NCBI GenBank assembly: GCA_002325375.1
Contig: DCRZ01000002.1
Span: forward strand, 921,198 to 985,197
Direction of reading: 5' to 3'
Source of the DNA: Rhodospirillaceae bacterium UBA1479
GTDB taxonomy: Bacteria > Pseudomonadota > Alphaproteobacteria > Rhodospirillales > Casp-alpha2
Length of the DNA stretch: 64,000 nt
A program made the translations under genes and the position numbers. Shown here piece after piece: positions 17,642 through 26,534 of the stretch. The notes under the pieces are model-generated. The model was not told the DNA's origin, made no database searches, and saw nothing but the letters and a program-made list of their open reading frames with translations. Numbering within the stretch: the first letter of the stretch is position 1; the number at the start of each line of letters is the position of its first letter.

Positions 17642-18571
17642 ATGGACCGGGACAGTGAAATGGCGGTGTTTGTCCGTGCGGTAAACGGCGGCGGGTTTTC
17701 CGCCGCGGCCCGCGATCTGGGCATCACGCCGTCGGCGGTAAGCAAACTGGTCGGACGGCTTGAAGATCGTCTGGGCGCGCGGCTTCTGAACCGCACCACG
17801 CGGTCGATCAGCCTGACCGAGGAAGGCCGCACCTATTACGAACGTGCGGTAACCATCCTGGAAGAAATCGATGCGGCGGAACTCGCCGTGCGCGAACTGC
17901 ATGCGGAGCCGCGTGGGGTTCTTAAGGTCAATTCGTCGACGGCCTTTGGTCGTTACGCGGTGATCCCGCATCTGCACGAATTCATCGAGGCCTATCCCGA
18001 ATTGCAGGTTCAATTCATCACCTCGGACAGCATGGTCGATCTCGTCGGGGAAGGTGTGGACGTCGGCCTGCGCATCGGCACGCTGACCGATTCATCGTTG
18101 ATCGCACGGCGGCTGACGGCGGTTAAACGGGTCGTTGCCGGCGCCCCCGCCTATTTCGAACGTCACGGCATCCCGCAGACGCCTGACGACCTGGTCCATC
18201 ACAACTGCCTGCGCGTCAGTTTCGAGACCTCGATCAACCGTTGGGAATTTAAAGGCGCGGACGGCCCCCGCATTATGGACGTCAATGGTTCGCTGGTGGT
18301 GAATGATGCTTCATTGCTGTACGACGCGGCGATCGCCGGGGTCGGCCTGATCCGCGCGGCCCAGTTCCTGACCTGGGAAGCCTTGCGCGATGGTCGCCTG
18401 GTGCCGGTATTGCAGGAGTACGAGACCGAGGAAGGGCGCAGCGTGTTCGCCGTCTATCCCCCGGGCCGCCATCAGGCGCCCAAGGTGAGGGCATTCATCG
18501 ATTGGCTGGTTGAACGGTTCGTCAAGAACCCGCCCTGGGAACAGCAAAACACAGGGGCCGGACAAGGCTAG
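17642..18571 (+). CDS. LysR-family transcriptional regulator
   Basis: A 309-residue regulator of the CrgA/DmlR-like group. The helix-turn-helix is at about residues 5-60 (MAVFVRAVNGGGFSAAARDLGITPSAVSKLVGRLEDRLGARLLNRTTRSISLTEEG) and the effector domain follows. GGGAG sits five bases before the ATG at 17642, favouring it over the upstream TTG. It is divergent from a small-protein gene, and its stop codon shares CTAG with the stop of the convergent gene at 18568. Target genes are unknown. Confidence 0.92.
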   Translation: MDRDSEMAVFVRAVNGGGFSAAARDLGITPSAVSKLVGRLEDRLGARLLNRTTRSISLTEEGRTYYERAVTILEEIDAAELAVRELHAEPRGVLKVNSSTAFGRYAVIPHLHEFIEAYPELQVQFITSDSMVDLVGEGVDVGLRIGTLTDSSLIARRLTAVKRVVAGAPAYFERHGIPQTPDDLVHHNCLRVSFETSINRWEFKGADGPRIMDVNGSLVVNDASLLYDAAIAGVGLIRAAQFLTWEALRDGRLVPVLQEYETEEGRSVFAVYPPGRHQAPKVRAFIDWLVERFVKNPPWEQQNTGAGQG

Positions 18572-19062
18572 CCGGTCATCGCCTGCAGGTTGTCCTCGAA
18601 CAGCCAATTATAGGCCCGGTCGAGATCATGGAAACCAGACACGCGGTGGTCGGTGATTTTCCGGATGGCGTTTGATGCGGAGCCAAAACTGTCAAAGCCT
18701 GCCGGAAGGTTGCGGTTCGGCGGCAGCACCACGGCCTTGCGTTCAAGACCGGCGGAAACCGCGCGCGGAAACACATCGTTGGCAAGCCAGTCTTCGGAAC
18801 AATAGAAGCTTTGCGTCAGATGGCGCATATCGGGCATCCAATAGCTGTAGGCGCCGGTTTTCAGCATCTCGCAGACATGGCTGCCGACAAGCCGGAAATT
18901 TTCCTCCGTTTCGAAGTTGCCGAACCAGAAGTCGGTAATCAGGCGTTCCTGCGGATTATGGCCGATGATCGCGAAGGGTTGCCCGCTCTTCAACCTGAAG
19001 GTACGGACTTCCTCCACTTGTATATCTGACTTGGGGTTGAGGCCGGAGGCGGACATATTCAT
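18568..19062 (-). CDS. SpoIIAA/STAS-like hypothetical protein
   Basis: A 164-residue soluble protein. The pattern DFWFGNFETEENFRLVGSHVCEMLKTGAYSYWMPDMRHLTQSF, then ANDVFPRAVSAGLERKAVVLPP and a final FHDLDRAYNWLFEDN, resembles small SpoIIAA-like (STAS/SEC14-type fold) proteins in which a conserved '(D/N)R' strand is followed by 'W..FPRAI.AGL..(M/A)AVV' and 'F.D...A..WL'. The assignment is by eye. The start at 19062 is favoured by AGGAG seven bases upstream. It is divergent from a PadR-RND operon; its role is unknown. Confidence 0.7.
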   Translation of the reverse strand: MNMSASGLNPKSDIQVEEVRTFRLKSGQPFAIIGHNPQERLITDFWFGNFETEENFRLVGSHVCEMLKTGAYSYWMPDMRHLTQSFYCSEDWLANDVFPRAVSAGLERKAVVLPPNRNLPAGFDSFGSASNAIRKITDHRVSGFHDLDRAYNWLFEDNLQAMTG

Positions 19063-19178
19063 GGGATGGCTCCTGATCATTTCCCGTATCAAGTGCAATG
19101 CCCGTGCCAGCCACAAACGCCTGGTTCTGGCGGGATATGAGGATGGTCTAACCCAATCTGACCAAGACGAACGTCATA

Positions 19179-19192
19179 ATGACAAAAGTCAT
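19179..19192. promoter_or_regulatory. Inverted repeat in the divergent SpoIIAA-like/padR region
   Basis: ATGAC-AAAA-GTCAT is an exact inverted repeat with a four-base spacer, about 117 bases before the 19062 gene. It is a possible operator. Confidence 0.35.
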
Positions 19193-19261
19193 AGTGGCGG
19201 GGCGGTTCGCACCGCCTCATCGCCATCGGGATCGAGTGCAAATAAATAACGGCTAATGAAA

Positions 19262-19278
19262 TATATCGGATTGATATA
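19262..19278. promoter_or_regulatory. Candidate PadR operator before the efflux operon
   Basis: TATATC-GGATT-GATATA is an exact inverted repeat with a five-base spacer, 80 bases before the padR start, in the most AT-rich part of the divergent region. A TATAGT lies 15 bases after a TTGATA that overlaps the repeat, so binding could block a promoter. PadR proteins often bind such palindromes near their own promoters; the link is inferred. Confidence 0.45.
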
Positions 19279-19358
19279 GTATAAGATTGCATATAGTTTC
19301 CGCGCCGATTTCAGGCTGCAAAGGACTGGGCCTGCTGTGCGGGCCCGATTTCGGAACC

Positions 19359-19898
19359 ATGGACGCTAAAACCCTTTGTCTGGGCGTGCTCGTGATGGGC
19401 GATGCCTCGGGCTATGAAATCCGCAAGATGTTCGAAGAGGGGCCGTTCGCCCATTTTCAGGACGTCGGCTACGGATCGATCTATCCGGCGTTGTCGAAAT
19501 TGTCCGAGGAAGGCCTGATCGCGGTGACCGACACCCCCGGAGAAGGCCATCCGGACAAGAAGGTCTATGCGGTGACGCCGGCCGGGCGCGAGGTGTTCCG
19601 GCAATCGTTGGCGCGGGCACCCATGCCGGACAAGGTCCGGTCCGACGCGGCGTTCCTGATGTTTTTTGCCGAATTCTTGGATCGCGATCATCTGAACGCG
19701 GTCTATGACGATTACCTCGCCTTCTATCGTGCGCGGGTCGAGATCATGCAGGGCCTGGATCCCGAGGGCGTCCCCGAAGGCCGGTTGTTCGTGCGCGGTC
19801 TGGGGCTGGCGTTTTATCAGGCGGTGGTTACCTACATGACGGAAAACCGTGACCTGCTTTTGAACGCAGGGTCCGGCAAGGCCGACGCGGCGGAATAG
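19359..19898 (+). CDS. PadR-family transcriptional regulator
   Basis: A 179-residue regulator with the PadR winged helix at about residues 5-85 (TLCLGVLVMGDASGYEIRKMFEEGPFAHFQDVGYGSIYPALSKLSEEGLIAV, then PDKKVYAVTPAGREVF). The longer C-terminal part is the Vir_act_alpha_C-like dimerisation helix region. It is read just before an RND adaptor gene (ten-base gap) and so probably represses its own efflux operon, as PadR and TetR regulators commonly do. The ATG at 19359 is chosen because the wHTH begins there; the upstream frame to 19287 is not conserved in type. Confidence 0.9.
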   Translation: MDAKTLCLGVLVMGDASGYEIRKMFEEGPFAHFQDVGYGSIYPALSKLSEEGLIAVTDTPGEGHPDKKVYAVTPAGREVFRQSLARAPMPDKVRSDAAFLMFFAEFLDRDHLNAVYDDYLAFYRARVEIMQGLDPEGVPEGRLFVRGLGLAFYQAVVTYMTENRDLLLNAGSGKADAAE

Positions 19899-19908
19899 GG
19901 ATAGCTTC

Positions 19909-21057
19909 ATGAAACTGCCCATCAAACCATCGTATATCGCGGCCGTAGTCCTTGCCTTGGGGGCCATCGCGTGGATTTTCTCCGGCAATCTGGAGCAGGC
20001 GAAACGCCATTACGGCGTCACCGCCGCCGACCCCGCCGCCACCAAGACGTCGATCGAGCCTGCCCCCGCCGGCGGCCCCGAAAAAGCGCTGGCCACGGTC
20101 CGCGTGCGGCGCATGGAAGCGCTGGGCCGGGTGCGTGAAATCACCGTGACCGGGCGCACGGACGTCATTCTTGATGCCGAGGTGACGGCCGAGACAACGG
20201 GCCGGATCGTCGAGATCGCGGCCTCCAAGGGGGCCTGGTTGGAAAAGGGCGACGTGATCCTGAAACTCGCCATGGATGACCGCGAGGCGAAATTGCGTGA
20301 GGCCGAAGCCCGTCTGGCTTACGAGCGCATCGGCTTTGAGGCCGCCAAGAAGCTGACCAAAAAGGGCTTCCAGTCCGAGGTCAAGCTGGCTCAAGAGGAA
20401 TCGGAGCTGGCGCAGGCGAAGGCCGAATTGGCCGCCATCAAGCTGGATGTCGAGCGCACGACCGTGCGCGCGCCCATTTCGGGTTACCTGGAAACCCTGC
20501 CCATCAACGTCGGCGACTATCTGAAATCCGGGGACAAGGTCGTGGTCATGATCAACCCTGATCCCATCCGCGTCGTGGCCCAGGTGTCGGAGCGGGATGT
20601 CCCGAACCTGAAATCCGGCGACACTGCCATCGCCCGCACGGTGCAGGGCCAGGACTTCGCGGGGGCGATCCGCTATGTCGCGCAGCGCGCCGACGATGCG
20701 ACGCGCACTTTCCGGGTCGATGCCTGGCTGGAAAACCCGGACCATGTCCTGCGCGACGGCCAGACAATGGAGGTTCAGTTCCGGGCGGGGCAGGAAAAGG
20801 CGCACAAGGTATCGGCCGCCGTGCTGACCCTGAACGACGCCGGCGAGATCGGCGTCAAATACGTGGATGAGGCCAATCGGGTCCGGTTCTCCAAGGTCCG
20901 CATCATCGCCCATACGCCCGACGGCATCTGGCTGGGCGGTCTGCCCGACAGGATGACGCTGATTACCGTGGGCCAGGAATTCGTCACCGAAGGTCAGCTT
21001 GTCCAGCCGGTGGACGAAGGCAGCCTGACAACCGGCGAGGATGCCCCCGCATCATGA
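19909..21057 (+). CDS. RND efflux periplasmic adaptor subunit
   Basis: A 382-residue membrane-fusion protein. It has an N-terminal anchor helix (YIAAVVLALGAIAWIFSG), a barrel-sandwich domain (TGRTDVILDAEVTAETTGRIVEIAASKGAWLEKGDVIL), a coiled-coil hairpin (about residues 115-185, rich in AEARLAYERIGFEAAKKLTKKGFQSE) and a beta-barrel domain (TVRAPISGYLETLPINVGDYLKSGDKVVVMI). It overlaps the permease gene by four bases. No outer-membrane TolC-type gene is adjacent, so an unlinked channel is presumably used. Confidence 0.93.
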   Translation: MKLPIKPSYIAAVVLALGAIAWIFSGNLEQAKRHYGVTAADPAATKTSIEPAPAGGPEKALATVRVRRMEALGRVREITVTGRTDVILDAEVTAETTGRIVEIAASKGAWLEKGDVILKLAMDDREAKLREAEARLAYERIGFEAAKKLTKKGFQSEVKLAQEESELAQAKAELAAIKLDVERTTVRAPISGYLETLPINVGDYLKSGDKVVVMINPDPIRVVAQVSERDVPNLKSGDTAIARTVQGQDFAGAIRYVAQRADDATRTFRVDAWLENPDHVLRDGQTMEVQFRAGQEKAHKVSAAVLTLNDAGEIGVKYVDEANRVRFSKVRIIAHTPDGIWLGGLPDRMTLITVGQEFVTEGQLVQPVDEGSLTTGEDAPAS

Positions 21058-24000
21058 ATGCGCTGATCGACGCGGCTTTGGGCCATGCCCGAACGGTGAT
21101 CCTGACCCTGGTGCTGATTCTGGTGGCGGGCACGATCGCCTATGTGGAAATCCCCAAGGAGGCCGAACCGGACATCAACATCCCCATCATCTATGTCTCG
21201 ATCACCCATGAGGGCATTTCGCCCGAGGATGCGGAACGCCTTCTGATTCGTCCCATGGAAAAGGAAATGCGCGGCATCGACGGGGTCAAGAAGATGACCG
21301 CCAAGGGCTACGAAGGCGGCGCCAACGTGACCCTGGAATTCGAGGCCGGATTCAATGCCGATCAGGCGTTGACCGACGTGCGCGAAAAGGTCGACCTGGC
21401 CAAGCCGGAACTGCCCGATGATACGGATGAGCCGTCGGTCAACGAGGTCAATTTCTCCTTGTTCCCGGTGATCGCGGTGACGCTTTCCGGGAACGTTCCG
21501 GAACGCCTGCTGCTCAAGCTGGCGCGCGACCTGCGCGACAAGATCGAGGCCGTGTCCGCAGTCCTGTCGGCGCAGATCGCCGGTGACCGCGAGGAGCTTC
21601 TGGAAATCCTCATCGATCCCATCAAGCTGGAAAGCTACAACCTGTCGCCAATTGATACGGTGCAGCTTATCGAGGCCTCCAACAAGCTGGTCGCGGCCGG
21701 CGCCCAGGACACGGGCCAAGGCCGGTTCTCCATAAAGGTGCCGGGCCTGTTCGAAACGCTTGCCGACATCGTCACCATGCCCGTCGCGTTCAAGGGCGAC
21801 GCCGTGGTTACCTTCGGCGACGTCGGCGAGGTCCGGCGCGGGTTCAAGGACCCGGACGGTTTTGCGCGCATCCATGGCGAAAAGGCCATCGTGCTTGAGG
21901 TCGTCAAGCGCACCGGCGAGAACATCATCGATACCATCGAAACCGTGCGCGGCGTCGTCGCCCAGGAACAGGCCGGTTGGCCCGAGGAAGTCCGCCGTGT
22001 CGTCGCGGTCGACTTCATCCAGGATAAATCGGTCCAGGTCCGCACCATGCTTCTGGATCTGCAGAACAACGTGACCGCGGCGGTTCTGCTGGTCATGGTG
22101 GTGGTCGTCGCGGCGCTCGGCCTGCGTTCGGCCGGGCTGGTCGGGCTTGCCATTCCGGGTTCATTCCTGACCGCCATCCTGGCCCTGTCGGCCATGGGGT
22201 TGACGGTCAATATCGTGGTGCTGTTCTCGCTTATCCTGGCCGTCGGCATGCTGGTCGACGGGGCTATCGTCGTCACCGAATACGCCGACCGCAAGATGAC
22301 CGAAGGGGCACTGCCCAGGCTTGCCTACGGCCTGGCCGCCAAGCGCATGGCCTGGCCGATCACGGCGTCGACGGCAACGACGCTGGCCGCCTTCCTGCCG
22401 CTTCTGTTCTGGCCCGGCGTGGTCGGCGAGTTCATGAAGTATCTGCCGATTACCCTGTTGATGACCCTGGCCGCGTCGCTTCTGATGGCGCTGATCTTCG
22501 TGCCGACCCTGGGCGCTGTGTTCGGCCGTGCCGGCGGTGCCGCGGATGCCGAAACGGCGAAGCGTCTGGCCGCCACATCCGAGAACGAGGACGATGAAGG
22601 CACGAGCAGCCTGGAGGGCGTCGGTGGGCTGACGGGGGCGTATCTCACGGCCCTGCGGGGGGCGCTTAACCATCCGGCCAAGGTGTTGGCGGGATCGGTG
22701 ATGCTGCTGGTCGTGGTGCAGGTCGGGTACGCCAAGTTCGGTCACGGGGTCGAATTCTTCCCCGACGTGGAACCGGAACTGGCGCAGCTTCAGGTCCGCG
22801 CCCGGGGCAACCTGTCGGCTTGGGAGCAAGACAAACTGATGCGCGAGGTCGAGGACCGCATCCTCGACATGCGTGAATTCAAAAGCATCTACACCCGCAC
22901 GGGCAAGAACCGGGAAACCCAGGAGGCCGAGGACATCATCGGCACCATCACCCTGGAATTCGCCGACTGGACGACCCGGCGCACGGCGGATGAAATTCTC
23001 ACCGACGTCGAAAAGCGCACCCATGGACTGGCCGGCATCCATGTCGACCGGCGCAAGCAGGAAAAGGGCCCGCCCGTCGGCAAGCCCGTAAACGTGGAAT
23101 TGACGTCGCGCCTACCGGAACTGCTGCCCGCTGCCGTGCAGAAAGTGCTGGAAGGCTTCGATGCCGTCGGCGGATTGATCAACATCGAGGACGGCCGCCA
23201 GCTTCCCGGCATCGATTGGGAAGTGCAGGTCGACCGTGCCCAGGCGGTCAAGTTCGGGGCCAATGTGCAATTGATCGGCCGCATGGTGCAGACCGTGACC
23301 ACGGGCATCAAGGTCGGCGAATACCGCCCGGACGACAGTGACGACGAGATCGATATCCGCGTCCGCTACCCGGCCGAATTCCGCACGCTCGAGCAACTTC
23401 ACGCGATCAAGGTCAACACCGACAAAGGCCCGGTGCCGATCCGCAATTTCGTGACCATCACGCCGAAGCCCAAGATCGGCACCCTGTCGCGATCCGACGG
23501 CAAGCGGGTCCTGGCGGTCAAGGCCGACGTGGCGCCCGGCGTCCAGGCCGCGGAAAAACAGGCGGCGCTGAAGGCGTGGATCGCTCAGGCGGGCCTGGAT
23601 CCGAACATCGGCGTCGACTTCAAGGGCGAAGACGAAGAACAGGCCAAGGCCGAGGCGTTCCTGTCCAAGGCCTTTTCGGCGGCGCTGTTCATCATGGCGA
23701 TCATCCTGGTGACCCAGTTCAACAGCTTCTATTCCGCCTTCCTAATCCTGTCGGCGGTCATCATGTCGACCATCGGCGTGTTCATCGGCCTGATGGTCAC
23801 GGCGCAGCCCTTCGGCATCGTCATGACCGGGATCGGCGTGATCGCCCTGGCCGGGATCGTGGTCAACAACAACATCGTGCTGATCGACACCTTCGACCGC
23901 CTGGCCAAATCGGCCACGGACATGAAGGGCGCGATCCTGCGCACGGGCGCCCAGCGTCTGCGCCCGGTGCTGCTGACCTCGGTGACGACGGTGTTGGGCC

Positions 24001-24236
24001 TGATGCCCATGGTGCTGGGCATGAACATCGACTTCGTCAATCATGAAGTCACGGTGGGCGCACCCTCGACCCAATGGTGGCGCTCGCTGGCCACGGCCAT
24101 CGTGTTCGGGCTGGCCTTCGCCACGGTGCTGACCTTGATCGTGACCCCGGCGGCGCTGATGGTGCGGGCGAATTTCCAGGCTTGGCGGGGGAAGCGCCGC
24201 GGGCGACGCGGCGGCGCGGTTCAGCCTGCGGAATAG
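21054..24236 (+). CDS. RND-superfamily efflux permease (AcrB/HAE-1-like)
   Basis: A 1060-residue inner-membrane pump with the duplicated RND layout: helix 1 (TVILTLVLILVAGTIAYVEIPKEAEPDINIPIIYVSI), a large periplasmic loop, helices 2-6 with the proton-relay segment (LILAVGMLVDGAIVVTEYADRKM), helix 7, a second periplasmic loop and helices 8-12 with GIGVIALAGIVVNNNIVLIDTFDRL. The Val-Asp pair in helix 4 and the multi-Asn helix-10 motif are typical of proton-driven multidrug or metabolite exporters rather than the heavy-metal group. Adaptor and PadR regulator precede it. Confidence 0.95.
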   Translation: MNALIDAALGHARTVILTLVLILVAGTIAYVEIPKEAEPDINIPIIYVSITHEGISPEDAERLLIRPMEKEMRGIDGVKKMTAKGYEGGANVTLEFEAGFNADQALTDVREKVDLAKPELPDDTDEPSVNEVNFSLFPVIAVTLSGNVPERLLLKLARDLRDKIEAVSAVLSAQIAGDREELLEILIDPIKLESYNLSPIDTVQLIEASNKLVAAGAQDTGQGRFSIKVPGLFETLADIVTMPVAFKGDAVVTFGDVGEVRRGFKDPDGFARIHGEKAIVLEVVKRTGENIIDTIETVRGVVAQEQAGWPEEVRRVVAVDFIQDKSVQVRTMLLDLQNNVTAAVLLVMVVVVAALGLRSAGLVGLAIPGSFLTAILALSAMGLTVNIVVLFSLILAVGMLVDGAIVVTEYADRKMTEGALPRLAYGLAAKRMAWPITASTATTLAAFLPLLFWPGVVGEFMKYLPITLLMTLAASLLMALIFVPTLGAVFGRAGGAADAETAKRLAATSENEDDEGTSSLEGVGGLTGAYLTALRGALNHPAKVLAGSVMLLVVVQVGYAKFGHGVEFFPDVEPELAQLQVRARGNLSAWEQDKLMREVEDRILDMREFKSIYTRTGKNRETQEAEDIIGTITLEFADWTTRRTADEILTDVEKRTHGLAGIHVDRRKQEKGPPVGKPVNVELTSRLPELLPAAVQKVLEGFDAVGGLINIEDGRQLPGIDWEVQVDRAQAVKFGANVQLIGRMVQTVTTGIKVGEYRPDDSDDEIDIRVRYPAEFRTLEQLHAIKVNTDKGPVPIRNFVTITPKPKIGTLSRSDGKRVLAVKADVAPGVQAAEKQAALKAWIAQAGLDPNIGVDFKGEDEEQAKAEAFLSKAFSAALFIMAIILVTQFNSFYSAFLILSAVIMSTIGVFIGLMVTAQPFGIVMTGIGVIALAGIVVNNNIVLIDTFDRLAKSATDMKGAILRTGAQRLRPVLLTSVTTVLGLMPMVLGMNIDFVNHEVTVGAPSTQWWRSLATAIVFGLAFATVLTLIVTPAALMVRANFQAWRGKRRGRRGGAVQPAE

Positions 24237-24240
24237 ACGG

Positions 24241-25080
24241 TCAGTCGGATGTCGGCCCGGGCGCCGGGACCGGGTTGGTCGAGCGGCTTTTGTGCCATAG
24301 GTAGGACCGGATGGAGAGCGGGAAGCTGGCAAGGTAAAGCACCAGGATCGCCGTCAGCGCCAGCCAGGGGTCGGACACCACGAAGGCGGCCAGGATCGCC
24401 ACGGCGATCATCAGCGGCATCATCCAGGCCCGCGCCATCTTCATGTTCTTGAACGAAAACGTGGGCAGGGTGGAAACGAACAGCCCGCCGCAGGCGATCA
24501 GCACGACCGAGACGAGATAGGGGTTCTGCAGGTAGCCGACATAGTCTTCCGGCACCTGGAACGACAGGATCATCGGCAGGAGAACCAGCCCCGCCCCGGC
24601 CGGGGCCGGCACGCCGGTAAAGAAGCGGCCCGCCCAGACGGGCTTTTTGTCGTCTTCCAGCATGGTGTTGAAGCGCGCCAGCCGCATGGCGCAGCACATG
24701 GCGAACAGCACGACGATGAACCAGCCGAACCGTCCGGCGTCTTCCAGCGCCCAGTGATAGAGAATCATCGCCGGCGCCACGCCGAAGCAGATGAAATCGG
24801 ACAGCGAATCAAGTTCCGCCCCGAACTTGCTGGAGCCCTTCAACAGGCGCGCGACGCGGCCGTCCAGGGTGTCCAGGATCGCCGCGATCAGGATGGCGAA
24901 GGCGGCGGCTTCCCAGCGTTCGTGCAGGGCAAAGCGCATCCCCGTCATGCCCGAGGCCAAGGCCCCCAGGGTCAGCATGTTGGGGATCATCTTGTTGATC
25001 GGCATGACCCGCAGGCCACGGCGCAGGCGGCGCGGGCGTTCGGCGGGACCGGGTGTCTGATCGGGGGTGGCGTCGCTCAT
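24241..25080 (-). CDS. pssA: CDP-diacylglycerol--serine O-phosphatidyltransferase
   Basis: A 279-residue membrane enzyme that makes phosphatidylserine from CDP-diacylglycerol and serine. The CDP-alcohol phosphotransferase motif is complete: DGRVAR followed by GAELDSLSD (residues 70-95), giving D-G-x2-A-R-x8-G-x3-D-x3-D. Several membrane helices follow. It lies 21 bases after psd in the same direction, and the two make phosphatidylethanolamine in sequence. It is convergent with the RND pump gene with a four-base gap. Confidence 0.96.
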   Translation of the reverse strand: MSDATPDQTPGPAERPRRLRRGLRVMPINKMIPNMLTLGALASGMTGMRFALHERWEAAAFAILIAAILDTLDGRVARLLKGSSKFGAELDSLSDFICFGVAPAMILYHWALEDAGRFGWFIVVLFAMCCAMRLARFNTMLEDDKKPVWAGRFFTGVPAPAGAGLVLLPMILSFQVPEDYVGYLQNPYLVSVVLIACGGLFVSTLPTFSFKNMKMARAWMMPLMIAVAILAAFVVSDPWLALTAILVLYLASFPLSIRSYLWHKSRSTNPVPAPGPTSD

Positions 25081-25101
25081 GGTTTTCCGCTTTCCGATCC
25101 G

Positions 25102-25821
25102 TTAGCGGCGCTGGGCCTTGCGCGCGCCCTCGGCGCCGATTTCGGCGATCACCGTTTCGCCGGCAATGGATGTCTGGCCGACGGACACCAGGGGTTCGCA
25201 GCCCTCGGGCAGGTAGACGTCGACGCGGGAGCCGAAGCGGATCAGGCCGAAGCGTTCACCGGCGCTGACCGTGTCGCCTTCGCTGAGATCACACAGGATG
25301 CGCCGTGCCACCAGGCCGGCGATCTGCACCACGGCAATTTCGTTCTTTTTCGGCGACCGGCTTTTCACGCCGGCGATCTTCAGGCGCACGCTCTGGCGTT
25401 CGTTCTCCACGCTGGCCTTGTCGAGGGAGGCATCAAGGAAAGCACCGGGCCGGTAGGCGAGCTTGACCACCTTGCCCGACACGGGCGTGCGGTTCACATG
25501 CACGTTGAATACGTTCATGAAGATGGCGATGCGGGTGCGTTCCTCGTCGCCCATTTCCAGTTCCGGCGGAGGGGCGGCGCGGTCGATCATCTGCACGGCG
25601 CCGTCGGCGGGTGCAATGACCAGGGTGTCGCCCAGGGGCGTCATGCGGTCCGGGTCGCGGAAAAAATAGACGCACCAGGCGGTCAGGATGACGCCGAGCC
25701 AACCCAGTTCCTCGGCGATGAAGAACAGGACGATGGTGACCGCCGCGAACAGGGCGATGAACGGCCAGCCCGCCTTGTGGATGGGGGTCATGACGGTATC
25801 CAGGATGATATTCTGTTTCAT
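25102..25821 (-). CDS. psd: Phosphatidylserine decarboxylase, short proenzyme form
   Basis: A 239-residue pyruvoyl-dependent enzyme converting phosphatidylserine to phosphatidylethanolamine. It has an N-terminal membrane helix pair, the conserved [20 protein letters not shown] block with catalytic His, and the self-cleavage site in [14 protein letters not shown], where the chain is cut at Gly-Ser to form the pyruvoyl group. The length is that of the short alphaproteobacterial/Gram-positive type. It is the first gene of a psd-pssA operon. Confidence 0.95.
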   Translation of the reverse strand: MKQNIILDTVMTPIHKAGWPFIALFAAVTIVLFFIAEELGWLGVILTAWCVYFFRDPDRMTPLGDTLVIAPADGAVQMIDRAAPPPELEMGDEERTRIAIFMNVFNVHVNRTPVSGKVVKLAYRPGAFLDASLDKASVENERQSVRLKIAGVKSRSPKKNEIAVVQIAGLVARRILCDLSEGDTVSAGERFGLIRFGSRVDVYLPEGCEPLVSVGQTSIAGETVIAEIGAEGARKAQRR

Positions 25822-25996
25822 GTGCCGCCGTTGATGTCAGTTGCGATCGTTCCACCGGCAAGGCCGACGGTTCGGGCGCCCTACATAGCATATTTTACCC
25901 GGAATGCCCGGTCGAAATACCCGCGATCTGCATTGCGGGTGCTTGTCAGGGGCTAAGCAAAAAGACGATAATCCGGCAAGCAGACAGGAGACACCC

Positions 25997-26521
25997 GTGG
26001 CTATAGCCTCTTCCGCCGAAAAGACCAAAGCCCTCGTCGACGCTGCCACAACGCCCGCCACGGCCATGCCGCTGGGGGCCATGGGGCTGGACAGTGACGG
26101 CCAGCTTGTCCGCAAGAACAATGACGGACTGATCAGGTTCACCTTCAATTACATGGGGTATCAGTTCGCCGTGCGGGCCGAGGTCGCGCCCGGCCACACC
26201 CGCATGCGCATCCATGCGGTGCTGGGGCATCTGCCCTATACGGCCGAGGCGCCGGACCTGCGCACCAACATGCGGGCCGTCGTTCACGAGGCGGGGCGGG
26301 CGCTTGGGGGGCGTATCAGCATCACCTCGGAACAGCGCATCCTGTTCCTTGATGAATTCAATTTCGATGAAACCCTGACGCCGCAATCGCTGCTGACCAA
26401 GACGGTCGCGTTCCTGCTGTCGGCCAAGCCGTATCTGGAGCTGCTGGCGCTGATCGCGGGGGCAAGCAAGGCGGTCTATGCCCTGCTGCCGGCGCCCGAG
26501 GCCCAATCTCCCGCCGAATAG
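25997..26521 (+). CDS. Conserved hypothetical protein, 174 residues
   Basis: Not recognised. The GTG at 25997 is chosen because AGGAG lies six bases before it, and the upstream frame to 25904 looks non-coding. After a Thr/Ala-rich start the protein has a compact alpha/beta region (LIRFTFNYMGYQFAVRAEVAPGHTRMRIHAVLGHLPYTAEAPDLRTNMRAVVHEAGRALGGRISITSEQRILFLDEFNFD), somewhat like small bacterial chaperone-like or YbjN-type folds, and a C-terminal hydrophobic helix. It is divergent from psd-pssA and convergent with a LysM protein gene 13 bases away. Confidence 0.7.
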   Translation: MAIASSAEKTKALVDAATTPATAMPLGAMGLDSDGQLVRKNNDGLIRFTFNYMGYQFAVRAEVAPGHTRMRIHAVLGHLPYTAEAPDLRTNMRAVVHEAGRALGGRISITSEQRILFLDEFNFDETLTPQSLLTKTVAFLLSAKPYLELLALIAGASKAVYALLPAPEAQSPAE

Positions 26522-26534
26522 CCGCCGTCCGGCG

